The notes under the pieces were generated by a model. That model saw nothing but the letters and a program-made list of their open reading frames with translations, had not been told where the DNA came from and did not search any database. DNA of 64,000 nt, from assembly GCF_963665055.1 (NCBI RefSeq), contig NZ_OY762015.1:2397501-2461500 (forward strand), given 5' to 3'. Source of the DNA: an uncultured Methanobacterium sp. GTDB lineage: Archaea; Methanobacteriota; Methanobacteria; Methanobacteriales; Methanobacteriaceae. Position 1 is the stretch's first letter. Each line of letters begins with the position of its first letter. This document shows, in pieces, positions 12,229 through 24,751 of this stretch. A program made the translations under genes and the position numbers.

Positions 12229-12852
12229 ATGTCAAAACTTCATCTGGTGGGGATCGGACCTGGTTCCAGTGATTATTTAACTGCAGCAGCCATAAACACG
12301 GCAGTATCGGTTGATGTGCTGGTGGGAAGTCAGAGAGCTTTGGATCTGTTCCCAGGATTTGAGGGGGAAACTCTTATTCTCAGGGCACGGAACATGGATG
12401 AAATGATGAAAAAATCAATTAATCTGGTTGATGAAGGTAAAAACGTGGCAATTCTCTCCACAGGCGACCCTGGATTTTCAGGAGTACTGAAACCAATATT
12501 AAAACTGAGGGATGACTTGGACTTGGAAGTAATTCCTGGAATAAGTTCCCTTCAACTTGCTGCTGCCAGACTACAAATACCCTGGGATCAGGTTAACCTG
12601 CTCACTCTTCATGGGAAAGGAAATTCCAAGATAATATTGGACTTCATGGATAATGGAAAACCAACCATTGTTTTACCTGACTTTAAGGTGGAAAAACTGG
12701 CACAGTTCCTCCTGGAAAATGGTGTTGACCCGGATAGAAAAATTGTAGTGTGTGAAAGACTCAGTTATCCTGATGAGAGAATTGTTAATGGAACTTTAAA
12801 AGAAATAGCAGTTATGGATTTCACTTATCTCTGTGTGGTAATCATCTATTGA
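12229..12852 (+). CDS. cbiE: Cobalt-precorrin-7 (C5)-methyltransferase CbiE
   Basis: A 207-residue SAM-dependent tetrapyrrole methyltransferase of the anaerobic cobalamin route. The N-terminal glycine loop LHLVGIGPGSSDYLT, the STGDPGFSGV segment (about 83-92) and the EVIPGISSLQLAAARL segment are family signatures, and the short single-domain size fits CbiE without a fused CbiT. Methanogens need corrinoids for the Mtr methyltransferase. No other cob/cbi gene is visible beside it, so the pathway is dispersed. Start ATG follows ACAGGAGTAATTAAAC. Confidence 0.9.
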   Translation: MSKLHLVGIGPGSSDYLTAAAINTAVSVDVLVGSQRALDLFPGFEGETLILRARNMDEMMKKSINLVDEGKNVAILSTGDPGFSGVLKPILKLRDDLDLEVIPGISSLQLAAARLQIPWDQVNLLTLHGKGNSKIILDFMDNGKPTIVLPDFKVEKLAQFLLENGVDPDRKIVVCERLSYPDERIVNGTLKEIAVMDFTYLCVVIIY

Positions 12853-13027
12853 AACTTTTTAATTTGCAGGATTAGTAGTTTTACAGATAGGATATGTAAA
12901 TTAAATAACTCTTAAATTAATTATAAACTCTTAATCTAAAAGTAAATCTAAGTTTCATCTAGTAAACTTAGTTTTACCCAGTAATCTTAATTTTATTCTA
13001 ATAAACTTAGTTTTATCTAGTAAAATC
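12853..13027. repeat. Degenerate AT-rich repeats between convergent cbiE and cupin genes
   Basis: Variants of TCTAGTAAACTTAGTTTTA recur about four times between 12940 and 13027, at intervals of roughly 20-30 bp. Both flanking genes end here, so the region probably also contains their transcription ends. Confidence 0.55.
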
Positions 13028-13396
13028 TTAATCTACACACAACTCTTCATCTTTTCCCTGCCATGGAGGTGTTACAACACATAGAAACTCTAAGTTGGAT
13101 TTACCAACGTTTTCAATGAATTGCACAGATCCAGGCGGGATGTAAATTATCTCACCGGGTTCCACATTGGAAGATTCATCATTGATGTGAATTTTCCCAT
13201 TACCTTTAGTGATGTAATAAATCTCCACAGAACTGTTCAGCTTGTGTGGCAGGGATGCCTTACCCTCCTCAAGGATGGCATGGGCCACACTGCAACCCAT
13301 TTTGATGTTTTCATTTTTAGGATGAAGGAGTTCACAGAGAACAGTTTCATCGGCTACCTGAGAATATTCACAATTTTTAATGGATTTTATCAACAT
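13028..13396 (-). CDS. Cupin-domain protein
   Basis: A 122-residue single-domain cupin. Cupin motif 1 is seen in GKASLPHKLNSSVEIYYITKG, shown here by the residues H, E and Y around 50-66, and motif 2 in PGEIIYIPPGSVQFIENVG around 87-105. The first motif keeps an His and Glu but is degenerate, so metal binding is likely but uncertain. Small cupins of this type occur as stand-alone sugar-isomerase-like or sensor proteins; nothing in the surroundings fixes the substrate. Start ATG follows GGTGATTTA. Function unknown beyond fold. Confidence 0.85.
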   Translation of the reverse strand: MLIKSIKNCEYSQVADETVLCELLHPKNENIKMGCSVAHAILEEGKASLPHKLNSSVEIYYITKGNGKIHINDESSNVEPGEIIYIPPGSVQFIENVGKSNLEFLCVVTPPWQGKDEELCVD

Positions 13397-13515
13397 TAAA
13401 TCACCAACAATTCAAATAGATATGGAAAACTTTTTTTTATTTTAATCGAACCTTTTTTATTAATCGAATCATCAAATCTAATTTTAATCATACCTACTTT
13501 TAGTTAAATCTAATT

Positions 13516-13716
13516 TTAATCAGACATTATTTCAAAGATTTTAAAGGCAATTACAGAACCGCAGATCCAGGAAAAGATTTTAATAGGTCCAGTGGGTGAT
13601 GTTTCTCCTGCAAAATCAGCCAAAAGTCTGAAAATCAATATTATTGCTATGAACACCAGAAAAGCCACTAAAATACTGATAATTCTTTTATTATCTATTT
13701 TACCACAACCCTTAAT
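13516..13716 (-). CDS. Small membrane protein without a normal start codon (possible decayed gene)
   Basis: An open frame lies 23 bases downstream of the next gene on the same strand. It encodes a helix of the form RIISILVAFLVFIAIILIF, a polar loop ADFAGETSPTGP, and a second helix WICGSVIAFKIF before EIMSD and stop. A good ribosome site (AAGGAG) sits at its head, but the only candidate there is ATT at 13716, since an in-frame TAA precedes it. The next normal in-frame starts are GTG codons inside the first helix. It may be a real gene with a rare start, a gene starting at the inner GTG, or a remnant. No family recognised. Confidence 0.35.
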   Translation of the reverse strand: MKGCGKIDNKRIISILVAFLVFIAIILIFRLLADFAGETSPTGPIKIFSWICGSVIAFKIFEIMSD

Positions 13717-13739
13717 TACTCCTTAAGTATATTGGTTGC

Positions 13740-14459
13740 CTATTCTTTTTTTTCTTCTCCTTCTCTGTTCCCTGAAGCCAGAGTCTCCAGATCATCCAGC
13801 ATTTCCAGTTCTCTTCCTTCTTTTTCTTCTTTTTTGATCAGAATTATCCCTATAGCAGCTCCCAGTATACCTCCCAAAGTGTCCACAAACAAATCTTCCA
13901 TGGTGTCGGCCAGGGGGGATGCTACCATAGACCCTTGGGTGAGTCCTGTGGGCAAATAATGTCCAATTAAAGGATAAAGGGCCTGATCATAGAAATATTC
14001 AGCCATTTCAAGACCGGCTCCCAAACCCATGGTAATCAAAACGATAAGTGCAAACATCACTCCTGTACTGGCCTGAAGCTTTCCCAAGGCGTAGAATGTG
14101 TAAATAATTACCATTCCTACCAATCCAATGATGAAGGATACTAGTAAATGCATGAATTTATCATAATAAGGAACCCGGCTGTATAAACTATAAGCATCTG
14201 CCATAATCAACTCAAAAAAGACTACAATTAAAAAAAGTATCTCAATATCAATTGGAACCACACATATTCTGTTTTTGGTAAAAAACCATGGTGCTAACAG
14301 TATTACCAGGGCTAAAATTGCTAAAGTACCGAAAAAAACCTCGCCCAGAATGATCTGGTAAAGTGCATTAATCAGAATTATTAACCTTAAAAATAATCTC
14401 AGATATCTCTTCCAGGATGGTACTTTACTGAAATGGATGGGGCATGATTTTTTATACAT
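13740..14459 (-). CDS. Multi-spanning membrane protein, VanZ/DUF2238-like
   Basis: A 239-residue protein with about six or seven membrane helices and a charged cytoplasmic tail (EEKEGRELEMLDDLETL). The pattern YYDKFMHLLVSFIIG, then GAGLEMAEYF, then DTMEDLFVDTLGGILGAAIG places conserved His, Glu and Asp residues at helix ends in the way seen in VanZ-like and DUF2238 families, but I am not certain of either name. ATG 14459 follows AGGTGAT. The small ORF at 13516-13716 lies just downstream and may share its transcript. It is divergent from the phospholipase-like gene. Function unknown. Confidence 0.6.
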   Translation of the reverse strand: MYKKSCPIHFSKVPSWKRYLRLFLRLIILINALYQIILGEVFFGTLAILALVILLAPWFFTKNRICVVPIDIEILFLIVVFFELIMADAYSLYSRVPYYDKFMHLLVSFIIGLVGMVIIYTFYALGKLQASTGVMFALIVLITMGLGAGLEMAEYFYDQALYPLIGHYLPTGLTQGSMVASPLADTMEDLFVDTLGGILGAAIGIILIKKEEKEGRELEMLDDLETLASGNREGEEKKE

Positions 14460-14727
14460 TTTAATATCACCTGGAATGAGTCACATGGAACATTTGATTC
14501 CATTTGATATCCATTTATTTCATTTAATATAATTTAATTTAGTTTTCAAGTACATTAAAGAAATAGGAATAAAGAGGTTTATGGATTTTTTATCAACTCA
14601 TCCATCAAACTCATCACATATATTTAAATATGAGTACTCACTACACATTTTTTAAACTTAGTTTTTCAAGCTCAATTTTATCTTAAATTTATCATTCCAC
14701 TTTTAAAAAAACCATGTTCGAGGAACC

Positions 14728-15318
14728 ATGAAAAAAACCTTTATAATGATTTTTATCACTTTAACCGCATTTTTGGCATTAGTTCAACCAGTATCTGCCT
14801 GGGCAGCTCCCAATCATTACGAAATTGCGAAGGAAGTTTATTATTCTCTCCCTGCTGATGCACAGAATAACTTGGACCTTTCAAAAATGTATGATGGGGC
14901 TGATGATCCTGATTATAAGTTTTTTGACTATGAGTACCACATTTATCCCGCCAGTGATGAAAAAATCAATTACTGGCTCCTGGAAGGCAGAGAATATTAT
15001 CAGGATGGAGATTATAAACGGGCCAGTTACTGTTTTGGGGTGGCAACCCATTACATTTCAGATAGTGTATGCCCTCCCCATTCTGAGGGTGGTCATTCCG
15101 GTTATGAACACACCAGATGTGAGTTGCAAGCCATGCTCCTGGAACCACACATCACAGACAAAACAGGAGATTGGGCTAATGAATTAGCTGCAGATAACCA
15201 GATGAGTGGTAATGCATGGGAACAATGGTTAAAAACAGATGATGATGAATATATTCAGGAATGCCTTAATAAAGCAGCTGATCTGTCTTATCAAGCTGTA
15301 AACAGTGCTGTTTCTTAA
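14728..15318 (+). CDS. Secreted zinc-dependent phospholipase C / S1-P1-nuclease-fold protein
   Basis: A 196-residue exported protein. The signal peptide ends at VSA-W25, leaving a mature N-terminal Trp. In the Bacillus cereus phospholipase C family the mature Trp1 amino group and carbonyl ligate zinc, with further His, Asp and Glu ligands. Candidates for the full set are visible: W25, H30, Asp in DGADDPD (57-62), H71, H108 and D112 (HYISD), H118, H128 and E132 (HTRCE). At under 200 residues it is compact for the family. Likely substrate is a phosphodiester, lipid or nucleic acid, outside the cell. No secretion partner gene is adjacent; the gene is divergent from the VanZ-like gene. Confidence 0.8.
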   Translation: MKKTFIMIFITLTAFLALVQPVSAWAAPNHYEIAKEVYYSLPADAQNNLDLSKMYDGADDPDYKFFDYEYHIYPASDEKINYWLLEGREYYQDGDYKRASYCFGVATHYISDSVCPPHSEGGHSGYEHTRCELQAMLLEPHITDKTGDWANELAADNQMSGNAWEQWLKTDDDEYIQECLNKAADLSYQAVNSAVS

Positions 15319-15711
15319 TTAGATTTTTTAAAATTAATTTAACCTATCTTTTCATATTTTCCTAGATTTAAATCCACTAGGCAATGATGATGCATAAGTG
15401 AATTGAGATATTTTAACACTAAACTTTAATAATTACTTAAAAAACAAAGATAACAGGATATTGCTGGTGCATAAGTTCAGAAACTCTTATATTTTGAAAG
15501 AGTATAATTTTTTAACAGAGTATAATCAAATATGCTTAGTACGCACTAATTGAAATTTCTATTGTAACTCCTTTTTGGAATTATATTAATAGAAAATTAT
15601 GTAATTATAACTTGAATTTTCAATATAGCTTGAATTTTCAAAAGATTCTCAATGAATTCCAAATGAAATTTTTCACCAGAGATTAAGTTGATTTAATGGT
15701 TGCATGTGAAC
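15319..15711. other. 393-bp intergenic region upstream of the TetR gene
   Basis: AT-rich. It contains an imperfect tandem pair of TTGAATTTTCAA at about 15612-15640 and an inverted repeat ACTCTT (15483-15488) / AAGAGT (15498-15503) that could be an operator for the regulator. No coding frame or RNA recognised. Confidence 0.45.
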
Positions 15712-16239
<528 letters not shown>

Positions 16240-16257
<18 letters not shown>

Positions 16258-16279
16258 CTTTGAAGTTTTTCACCTAAAA
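16240..16279. repeat. Imperfect 20-bp tandem pair spanning the TetR gene stop codon
   Basis: TTGAAGCTTTTCAGCTAGCT (16240-16259, containing the stop TAG at 16255-16257) is followed by TTGAAGTTTTTCACCTAAAA (16260-16279); 15 of 20 positions match. Confidence 0.65.
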
Positions 16280-16440
16280 TATTGAATATCAATAAACAAG
16301 AGCAATTAAGGAACTTAAATAGTTAATAACTTAAATAATAATTAGGCGAAATTAGTAGAATAAGGGAAATAAGAGTAATTAGGGGATATTAATCAACTGA
16401 ATTATATTAATGGGAGAAAATAGTAGGTTAAAAAAAGAGT

Positions 16441-17418
<978 letters not shown>

Positions 17419-17765
17419 TATTTGTGCCTCCATTATTTATTCTAGATCGCTATAATCCTAAAATAAACTTCAATACTAAACCTCAATCTTTCCAAGTTAA
17501 ATAGTTTTTATTAGATTATGTTATTAAATTCTGTGGGCATATAAAAATTATGCAAAAAATCCATATTTAATAAAGACCCCAATATAAAGATAGTGAGAAT
17601 ATTTTAAATATATTGAGTTTTTTAAATCCATGGGCTTCGATGGATTAGAAGGATAAATTACCTTGAAAGGTTAGAAAAGGCCATATTCAGGGTTTAAATT
17701 TGATATTAGTTGATATTAATTTGTTATGGATCAATCTGGATTAAATAATAATCAGGGTGTATGAT
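17419..17765. other. 347-bp divergent intergenic region
   Basis: It separates the divergent Get3/ArsA and nadE genes and should contain both promoters; TTTAATAAAG near 17565 and TTTAAATAT near 17605 are TATA-like. Nothing else recognised. Confidence 0.4.
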
Positions 17766-18575
17766 ATGGTGGACAATAATGGAATTTTACCAGTTTTAGA
17801 TGTTGAACGTGTTTCAAGGGACATATCAAATTTTATTGAAAGTTCATTAATAGAATCAAATGCTCAGGGCCTGGTTATAGGTCTTAGTGGTGGTTTAGAT
17901 TCTGCTACAACTGCCAAACTATGCGCCCAGGTTGTGAATACTGATAAAATTTTGGGATTGATTTTGCCCAGTCAGAGTACCAATCAGGAAGATATCGATG
18001 ATGCGGTAACTTTGGCAGAGGACATCGGAATAAAATATAAAACCATACCCATCGACCCACTTATTGAGCCAGTTCAGGATATTTGCAGCCGTTCAGAGAC
18101 TAATGAAAACTACAAACTTGCAGGAGCAAATCTTAAGGCACGTATGAGGATGATAATTCTTTATTATCATGCTAATGCCCTTAATCGTTTGGTGGTTGGT
18201 ACTGGTAACCGAACTGAACTTTTAGTAGGCTATTTCACCAAATATGGTGATGGTGGGGTGGACATCCTCCCTATAGGGGAACTGTACAAAACAGATGTTC
18301 GCCGGGTGGCTAAATATCTTGGTGTTAGTGACAGTATTCTGTATAAAGCACCTACTGCAGGTTTATGGCAGGGTCAGACTGATGAGGATGATCTGGGAAT
18401 TAAATACGAACTTTTAGATGAAATCCTATATTTGACGACGGAAAAAGAAATGGAAGAGGACGAAATGGCCCTGAAACTTAATATAAAACTGGATGAAGTG
18501 ATAAGAGTCAAGGCTATGATGCGGGCTGCTGAACACAAAAACAGAATGCCACTCATGCCATCAATAATCAGATAA
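17766..18575 (+). CDS. nadE: NH3-dependent NAD+ synthetase NadE
   Basis: A 269-residue enzyme that amidates nicotinic acid adenine dinucleotide to NAD+ using ammonia and ATP. The PP-loop LVIGLSGGLDSATTAKL is at about residues 36-52; LKARMRMIILYYHAN, VVGTGNRTELLVGYFTKYGDGG and APTAGLWQGQTDEDDLG are strong family signatures. It has no glutaminase domain, so ammonia is the nitrogen source. ATG 17766 is chosen because GGGTG lies six bases upstream; a GTG at 17757 overlaps that site. Confidence 0.95.
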   Translation: MVDNNGILPVLDVERVSRDISNFIESSLIESNAQGLVIGLSGGLDSATTAKLCAQVVNTDKILGLILPSQSTNQEDIDDAVTLAEDIGIKYKTIPIDPLIEPVQDICSRSETNENYKLAGANLKARMRMIILYYHANALNRLVVGTGNRTELLVGYFTKYGDGGVDILPIGELYKTDVRRVAKYLGVSDSILYKAPTAGLWQGQTDEDDLGIKYELLDEILYLTTEKEMEEDEMALKLNIKLDEVIRVKAMMRAAEHKNRMPLMPSIIR

Positions 18576-18708
18576 AATCACATTTAAACGGTTATTAATG
18601 GGTTGAATGGTGTTCATGATTGAACTTCATTTAAATAGTTTTTAAGGTTAGATATTCAGAAAGGAAACATATTCAGTTTAGGGAGAAAGTTAACAAGAGA
18701 TGTTTTGA

Positions 18709-19026
18709 ATGTATTCTATGGTTTATGTCACAGCTTCTGGAGTAGAAGAAGCCAAAAGAATAGCACGAAACTTATTAGAAGATAAATTAGTGGCCTGTGC
18801 TAATATAATCCCTAAAATGGAATCTATTTACTGGTGGGAAGGAAATCTGGAGGAAGATGTTGAATCAATCCTACTTTTAAAGACTCATTCAGAATCAGTG
18901 GATAAAGTTATAGATAGGGTTAAAGAAATCCACAGCTACCAGACACCATGTGTATTGGAAATCCAGATCAAAAGTGGATCCCGTGAATACCTGGATTGGC
19001 TGGGTAACTCACTAAAAAAGCATTAA
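18709..19026 (+). CDS. cutA: CutA1 divalent-cation tolerance protein
   Basis: A 105-residue ferredoxin-like trimeric protein. Signatures are VTASGVEEAKRIARNLLEDKLVACANI (ends VACANI at about 34), PKMESIYWWEGNLEED and HSYQTPCVLEI. CutA1 binds copper and other divalent metals in vitro; its cellular role is unsettled. It is a complete single-domain protein and is followed by the leuS gene 187 bases later. Confidence 0.94.
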   Translation: MYSMVYVTASGVEEAKRIARNLLEDKLVACANIIPKMESIYWWEGNLEEDVESILLLKTHSESVDKVIDRVKEIHSYQTPCVLEIQIKSGSREYLDWLGNSLKKH

Positions 19027-19081
19027 AACTTTAATCGTCAGATTTGATTCAATTATAGATTAAATAAATTATTGATTTATT

Positions 19082-19117
19082 AATTGTTCGATACAAAATC
19101 AATTGTTCGATACAAAT
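19082..19117. repeat. Tandem pair AATTGTTCGATACAAA upstream of leuS
   Basis: AATTGTTCGATACAAAATC (19082-19100) is directly followed by AATTGTTCGATACAAATC. The 19-bp period, close to two helical turns, puts both copies on the same DNA face about 100 bp before the leuS start, so it could be a regulator site as well as a chance duplication. Confidence 0.6.
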
Positions 19118-19212
19118 CTGTAGATATAAATCAAATATTGATGAAAAATTAGTGCTAATTAATTATTAAATTAGTTTTTACCAAATTAAACGCAGATCAT
19201 GGCGGTGATGTA

Positions 19213-22068
<2,856 letters not shown>

Positions 22069-22137
22069 GATTCTCTAATATGGGATATAGTTCTTTAATA
22101 TGGAATAAAAGTAGGAATATTGGGATGTAATTGGCCT

Positions 22138-22299
22138 ATGGCTAAATCTCCCTATTATTTTTCAGGCGTCATGATTGAAAATCGAACTATGAATGATGAC
22201 CACCTGGAGGAAATTCTTAAAATAGACCAGAATGCCTTCCAAAGAGATGAGCCTCATACAGTCCTAAATCTCAAAGGACCCCTGAAGGAGACCGCTTGA
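22138..22299 (+). pseudogene. N-terminal remnant of a GNAT acetyltransferase
   Basis: A 53-codon frame reads IENRTMNDDHLEEILKIDQN then AFQRDEPHTVLNLKGPLKE and stops. The pattern (I-R/N-x-M-x-D-D-x-L-E-x-I-L-x-I-D-x-x-A-F-x-x-D-E-P) is that of the first strand and helix of GNAT N-acetyltransferases, which need about 150 residues including an acetyl-CoA loop that is absent here. No continuation appears in other frames before the next gene. ATG 22138 or 22171 could start it. A truncated relic is most likely; a functional micropeptide cannot be excluded. Confidence 0.6.
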
Positions 22300-22387
22300 A
22301 TTGTTGATTATTTTGAATGATATATTAGGTAGGAAGAGATAAGACTTCCCAGACACATAAATTATAATATAAATTGGGGGTGATAAT

Positions 22388-22672
22388 GTGATGTCTAAAG
22401 TACCAATTGATCTTGATAGAATTAAAAAGGAGGATTTAGACCGGGAGATAATCAGAATAGCAATGATAGCAGAACTGGATGCAGTCAGTCTTTATGAACA
22501 GCTAGAATCTATGACTGACAATCCAAATCTCCAGGCGGTTCTTCAGGACATTGCGCTCGAAGAAAAAACCCATGTGGGGGAGCTGCAGACACTTCTCCTG
22601 CAGTTCGATGATGAACAGGAAAAAGAACTAATTAAAGGCAGAGAAGAGGTTGAAGAACTTTTGAAGAAGTAA
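22388..22672 (+). CDS. Half-ferritin protein resembling encapsulated ferritin (EncFtn/rubrerythrin-like)
   Basis: A 94-residue two-helix protein. IAELDAVSLYEQLE followed by ALEEKTHVGELQTLL gives candidate ligands E29, Y36, E59 and H62. Their spacing (30 residues from first to second Glu, ExxH, Tyr seven after the first Glu) equals that of E32, Y39, E62 and H65 in encapsulated ferritin, which makes its di-iron site across two subunits. The C-terminus EEVEELLKK lacks an obvious encapsulin targeting peptide, and no encapsulin gene is in the window. Start GTG 22388 lies three bases after GGTGAT; ATG 22391 is the alternative. Likely role is iron oxidation or oxidative-stress protection. Confidence 0.7.
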   Translation: MMSKVPIDLDRIKKEDLDREIIRIAMIAELDAVSLYEQLESMTDNPNLQAVLQDIALEEKTHVGELQTLLLQFDDEQEKELIKGREEVEELLKK

Positions 22673-22705
22673 TTAACTAAATAACTAATAGTTAACTAGA
22701 TAACT

Positions 22706-22798
22706 AGACCTAATTAATTCAGGACATTGACAACTTAAACAGAACTAAATAGATAGTTAGACCTAATTTAGGACATGTGAGAACTTAAACAGAATCAG
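22706..22798. repeat. Imperfect direct repeat of about 40 bp between the ferritin-like and FAH genes
   Basis: TAGACCTAATT...AGGACATTGACAACTTAAACAGAA is followed by a second, diverged copy TAGACCTAATTTAGGACATG...AGAACTTAAACAGAA. Just before it, TTAACTAGATAACTA-type units of about 11 bp are also repeated. The region separates convergent genes. Confidence 0.6.
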
Positions 22799-22803
22799 TT
22801 TAC

Positions 22804-23592
22804 TCACATTGAGCCATATTTTTTGTGAACCCTATTTTTGAGGACTCCAATCCCTTCAATTTTTACTTCAACAATATCTCCAACCTGCATTGGTCCCACA
22901 CCAGGTGGAGTCCCAGTGGCAATAATATCCCCTGGATTAAGGGTCATTATATTGGATATGTATTCCACCAGTTCATCTACCGGGAATATCATATTTTTAG
23001 TGTTGGATTTTTGTTTAATTGTATCATTTAATTTCAAGGAGATGTTCTGATTAGATGGGTCCATTTCAGTTTCCACCCAGGGCCCCAAGGGACAGAATGT
23101 GTCGAAACTCTTGGCACGGGTCCACTGACCATCCTTGTGCTGTAAATCCCGGGCAGTAACATCATTAAGGGCAGTATAACCTGCTACGTAATCAAATGCA
23201 TCCTCTTGATTAACAAAACTGGCTTCCTGGCCAATTAGTACCGCCAATTCAGCTTCATAGTCCACATGATGGGACTGATAAGGGTACATGATCTTATCCT
23301 CGTGGCCAATTACCGTGCTTGGTGGTTTTAAAAATAGTATGGGCTCTTCAGGAAGGTCCATGTTCAACTCTTCAGCATGGTCCCGGTAATTCAGGCCCAC
23401 ACAGACCACCTTACTGGGTTGAACCGGTGGGAGGATTTTAACCTCATCCAATGAGTAAAATTCCTTCCTTTCCAGATCATCAAACGGTGAGCAGGATGCT
23501 TCAATCAGGGGAAGATGTATTTCTACCATCCCCCCATTTATCATAACCCCTGTTTTCTCCTTACCATCCTTCTTAAATCTTAGAAGTTTCAT
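22804..23592 (-). CDS. Fumarylacetoacetate hydrolase (FAH) family enzyme
   Basis: A 262-residue enzyme of the FAH family, which includes fumarylpyruvate and acylpyruvate hydrolases, 2-oxo-hept-diene-dioate isomerase and oxaloacetate decarboxylase/tautomerase. The metal-binding segment is DYEAELAVLIG with VDYEAE, and KSFDTFCPLGPW, FPVDELVEYIS and IATGTPPGVGPM are family signatures. The N-terminal part carries VVCVGLNYRDHAEEL. The physiological substrate is not evident; an oxaloacetate or acylpyruvate is plausible in a methanogen. ATG 23592 is preferred over GTG 23601. It is convergent with the ferritin-like gene and lies 112 bases downstream of hisG on the same strand. Confidence 0.88.
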   Translation of the reverse strand: MKLLRFKKDGKEKTGVMINGGMVEIHLPLIEASCSPFDDLERKEFYSLDEVKILPPVQPSKVVCVGLNYRDHAEELNMDLPEEPILFLKPPSTVIGHEDKIMYPYQSHHVDYEAELAVLIGQEASFVNQEDAFDYVAGYTALNDVTARDLQHKDGQWTRAKSFDTFCPLGPWVETEMDPSNQNISLKLNDTIKQKSNTKNMIFPVDELVEYISNIMTLNPGDIIATGTPPGVGPMQVGDIVEVKIEGIGVLKNRVHKKYGSM

Positions 23593-23678
23593 AAAATCCA
23601 CTAAATTTGTTTTTTTAGAATGAATATGTGATTACGGTGTTAAATCTCAAATTTATCTATCATTTATCTATCAATATT

Positions 23679-23714
23679 TATCAGATAATACTCTCTATCA
23701 GATAATCCTCTCTA

Positions 23715-23729
<15 letters not shown>
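23679..23729. repeat. Three 17-bp tandem copies overlapping the hisG stop codon
   Basis: TATCAGATAATACTCTC (23679-23695), then two identical TATCAGATAATCCTCTC units (23696-23712 and 23713-23729). The hisG stop (TCA on the plus strand, 23715-23717) lies in the third unit, so the repeat grew from the 3' end of hisG outward. Confidence 0.9.
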
Positions 23730-24590
<861 letters not shown>

Positions 24591-24598
24591 ATATGAAC

Positions 24599-24634
<36 letters not shown>

Positions 24635-24751
24635 TATTTAGTAAAAATGATTGAACTTGGTAATAACCTACCGGGTTACGTAGATTTTGCACAGTACTAT
24701 GATGTAGATATTTATGTTATTTTCCCCAATCTTATATAGATAGGTGGTCCC

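Noticed and set aside
15483..15503. TetR operator (ACTCTT/AAGAGT inverted repeat)
   Set aside because: Six-base arms in AT-rich DNA are expected by chance at this length and the site is over 200 bases from the start; mentioned only within the intergenic note.
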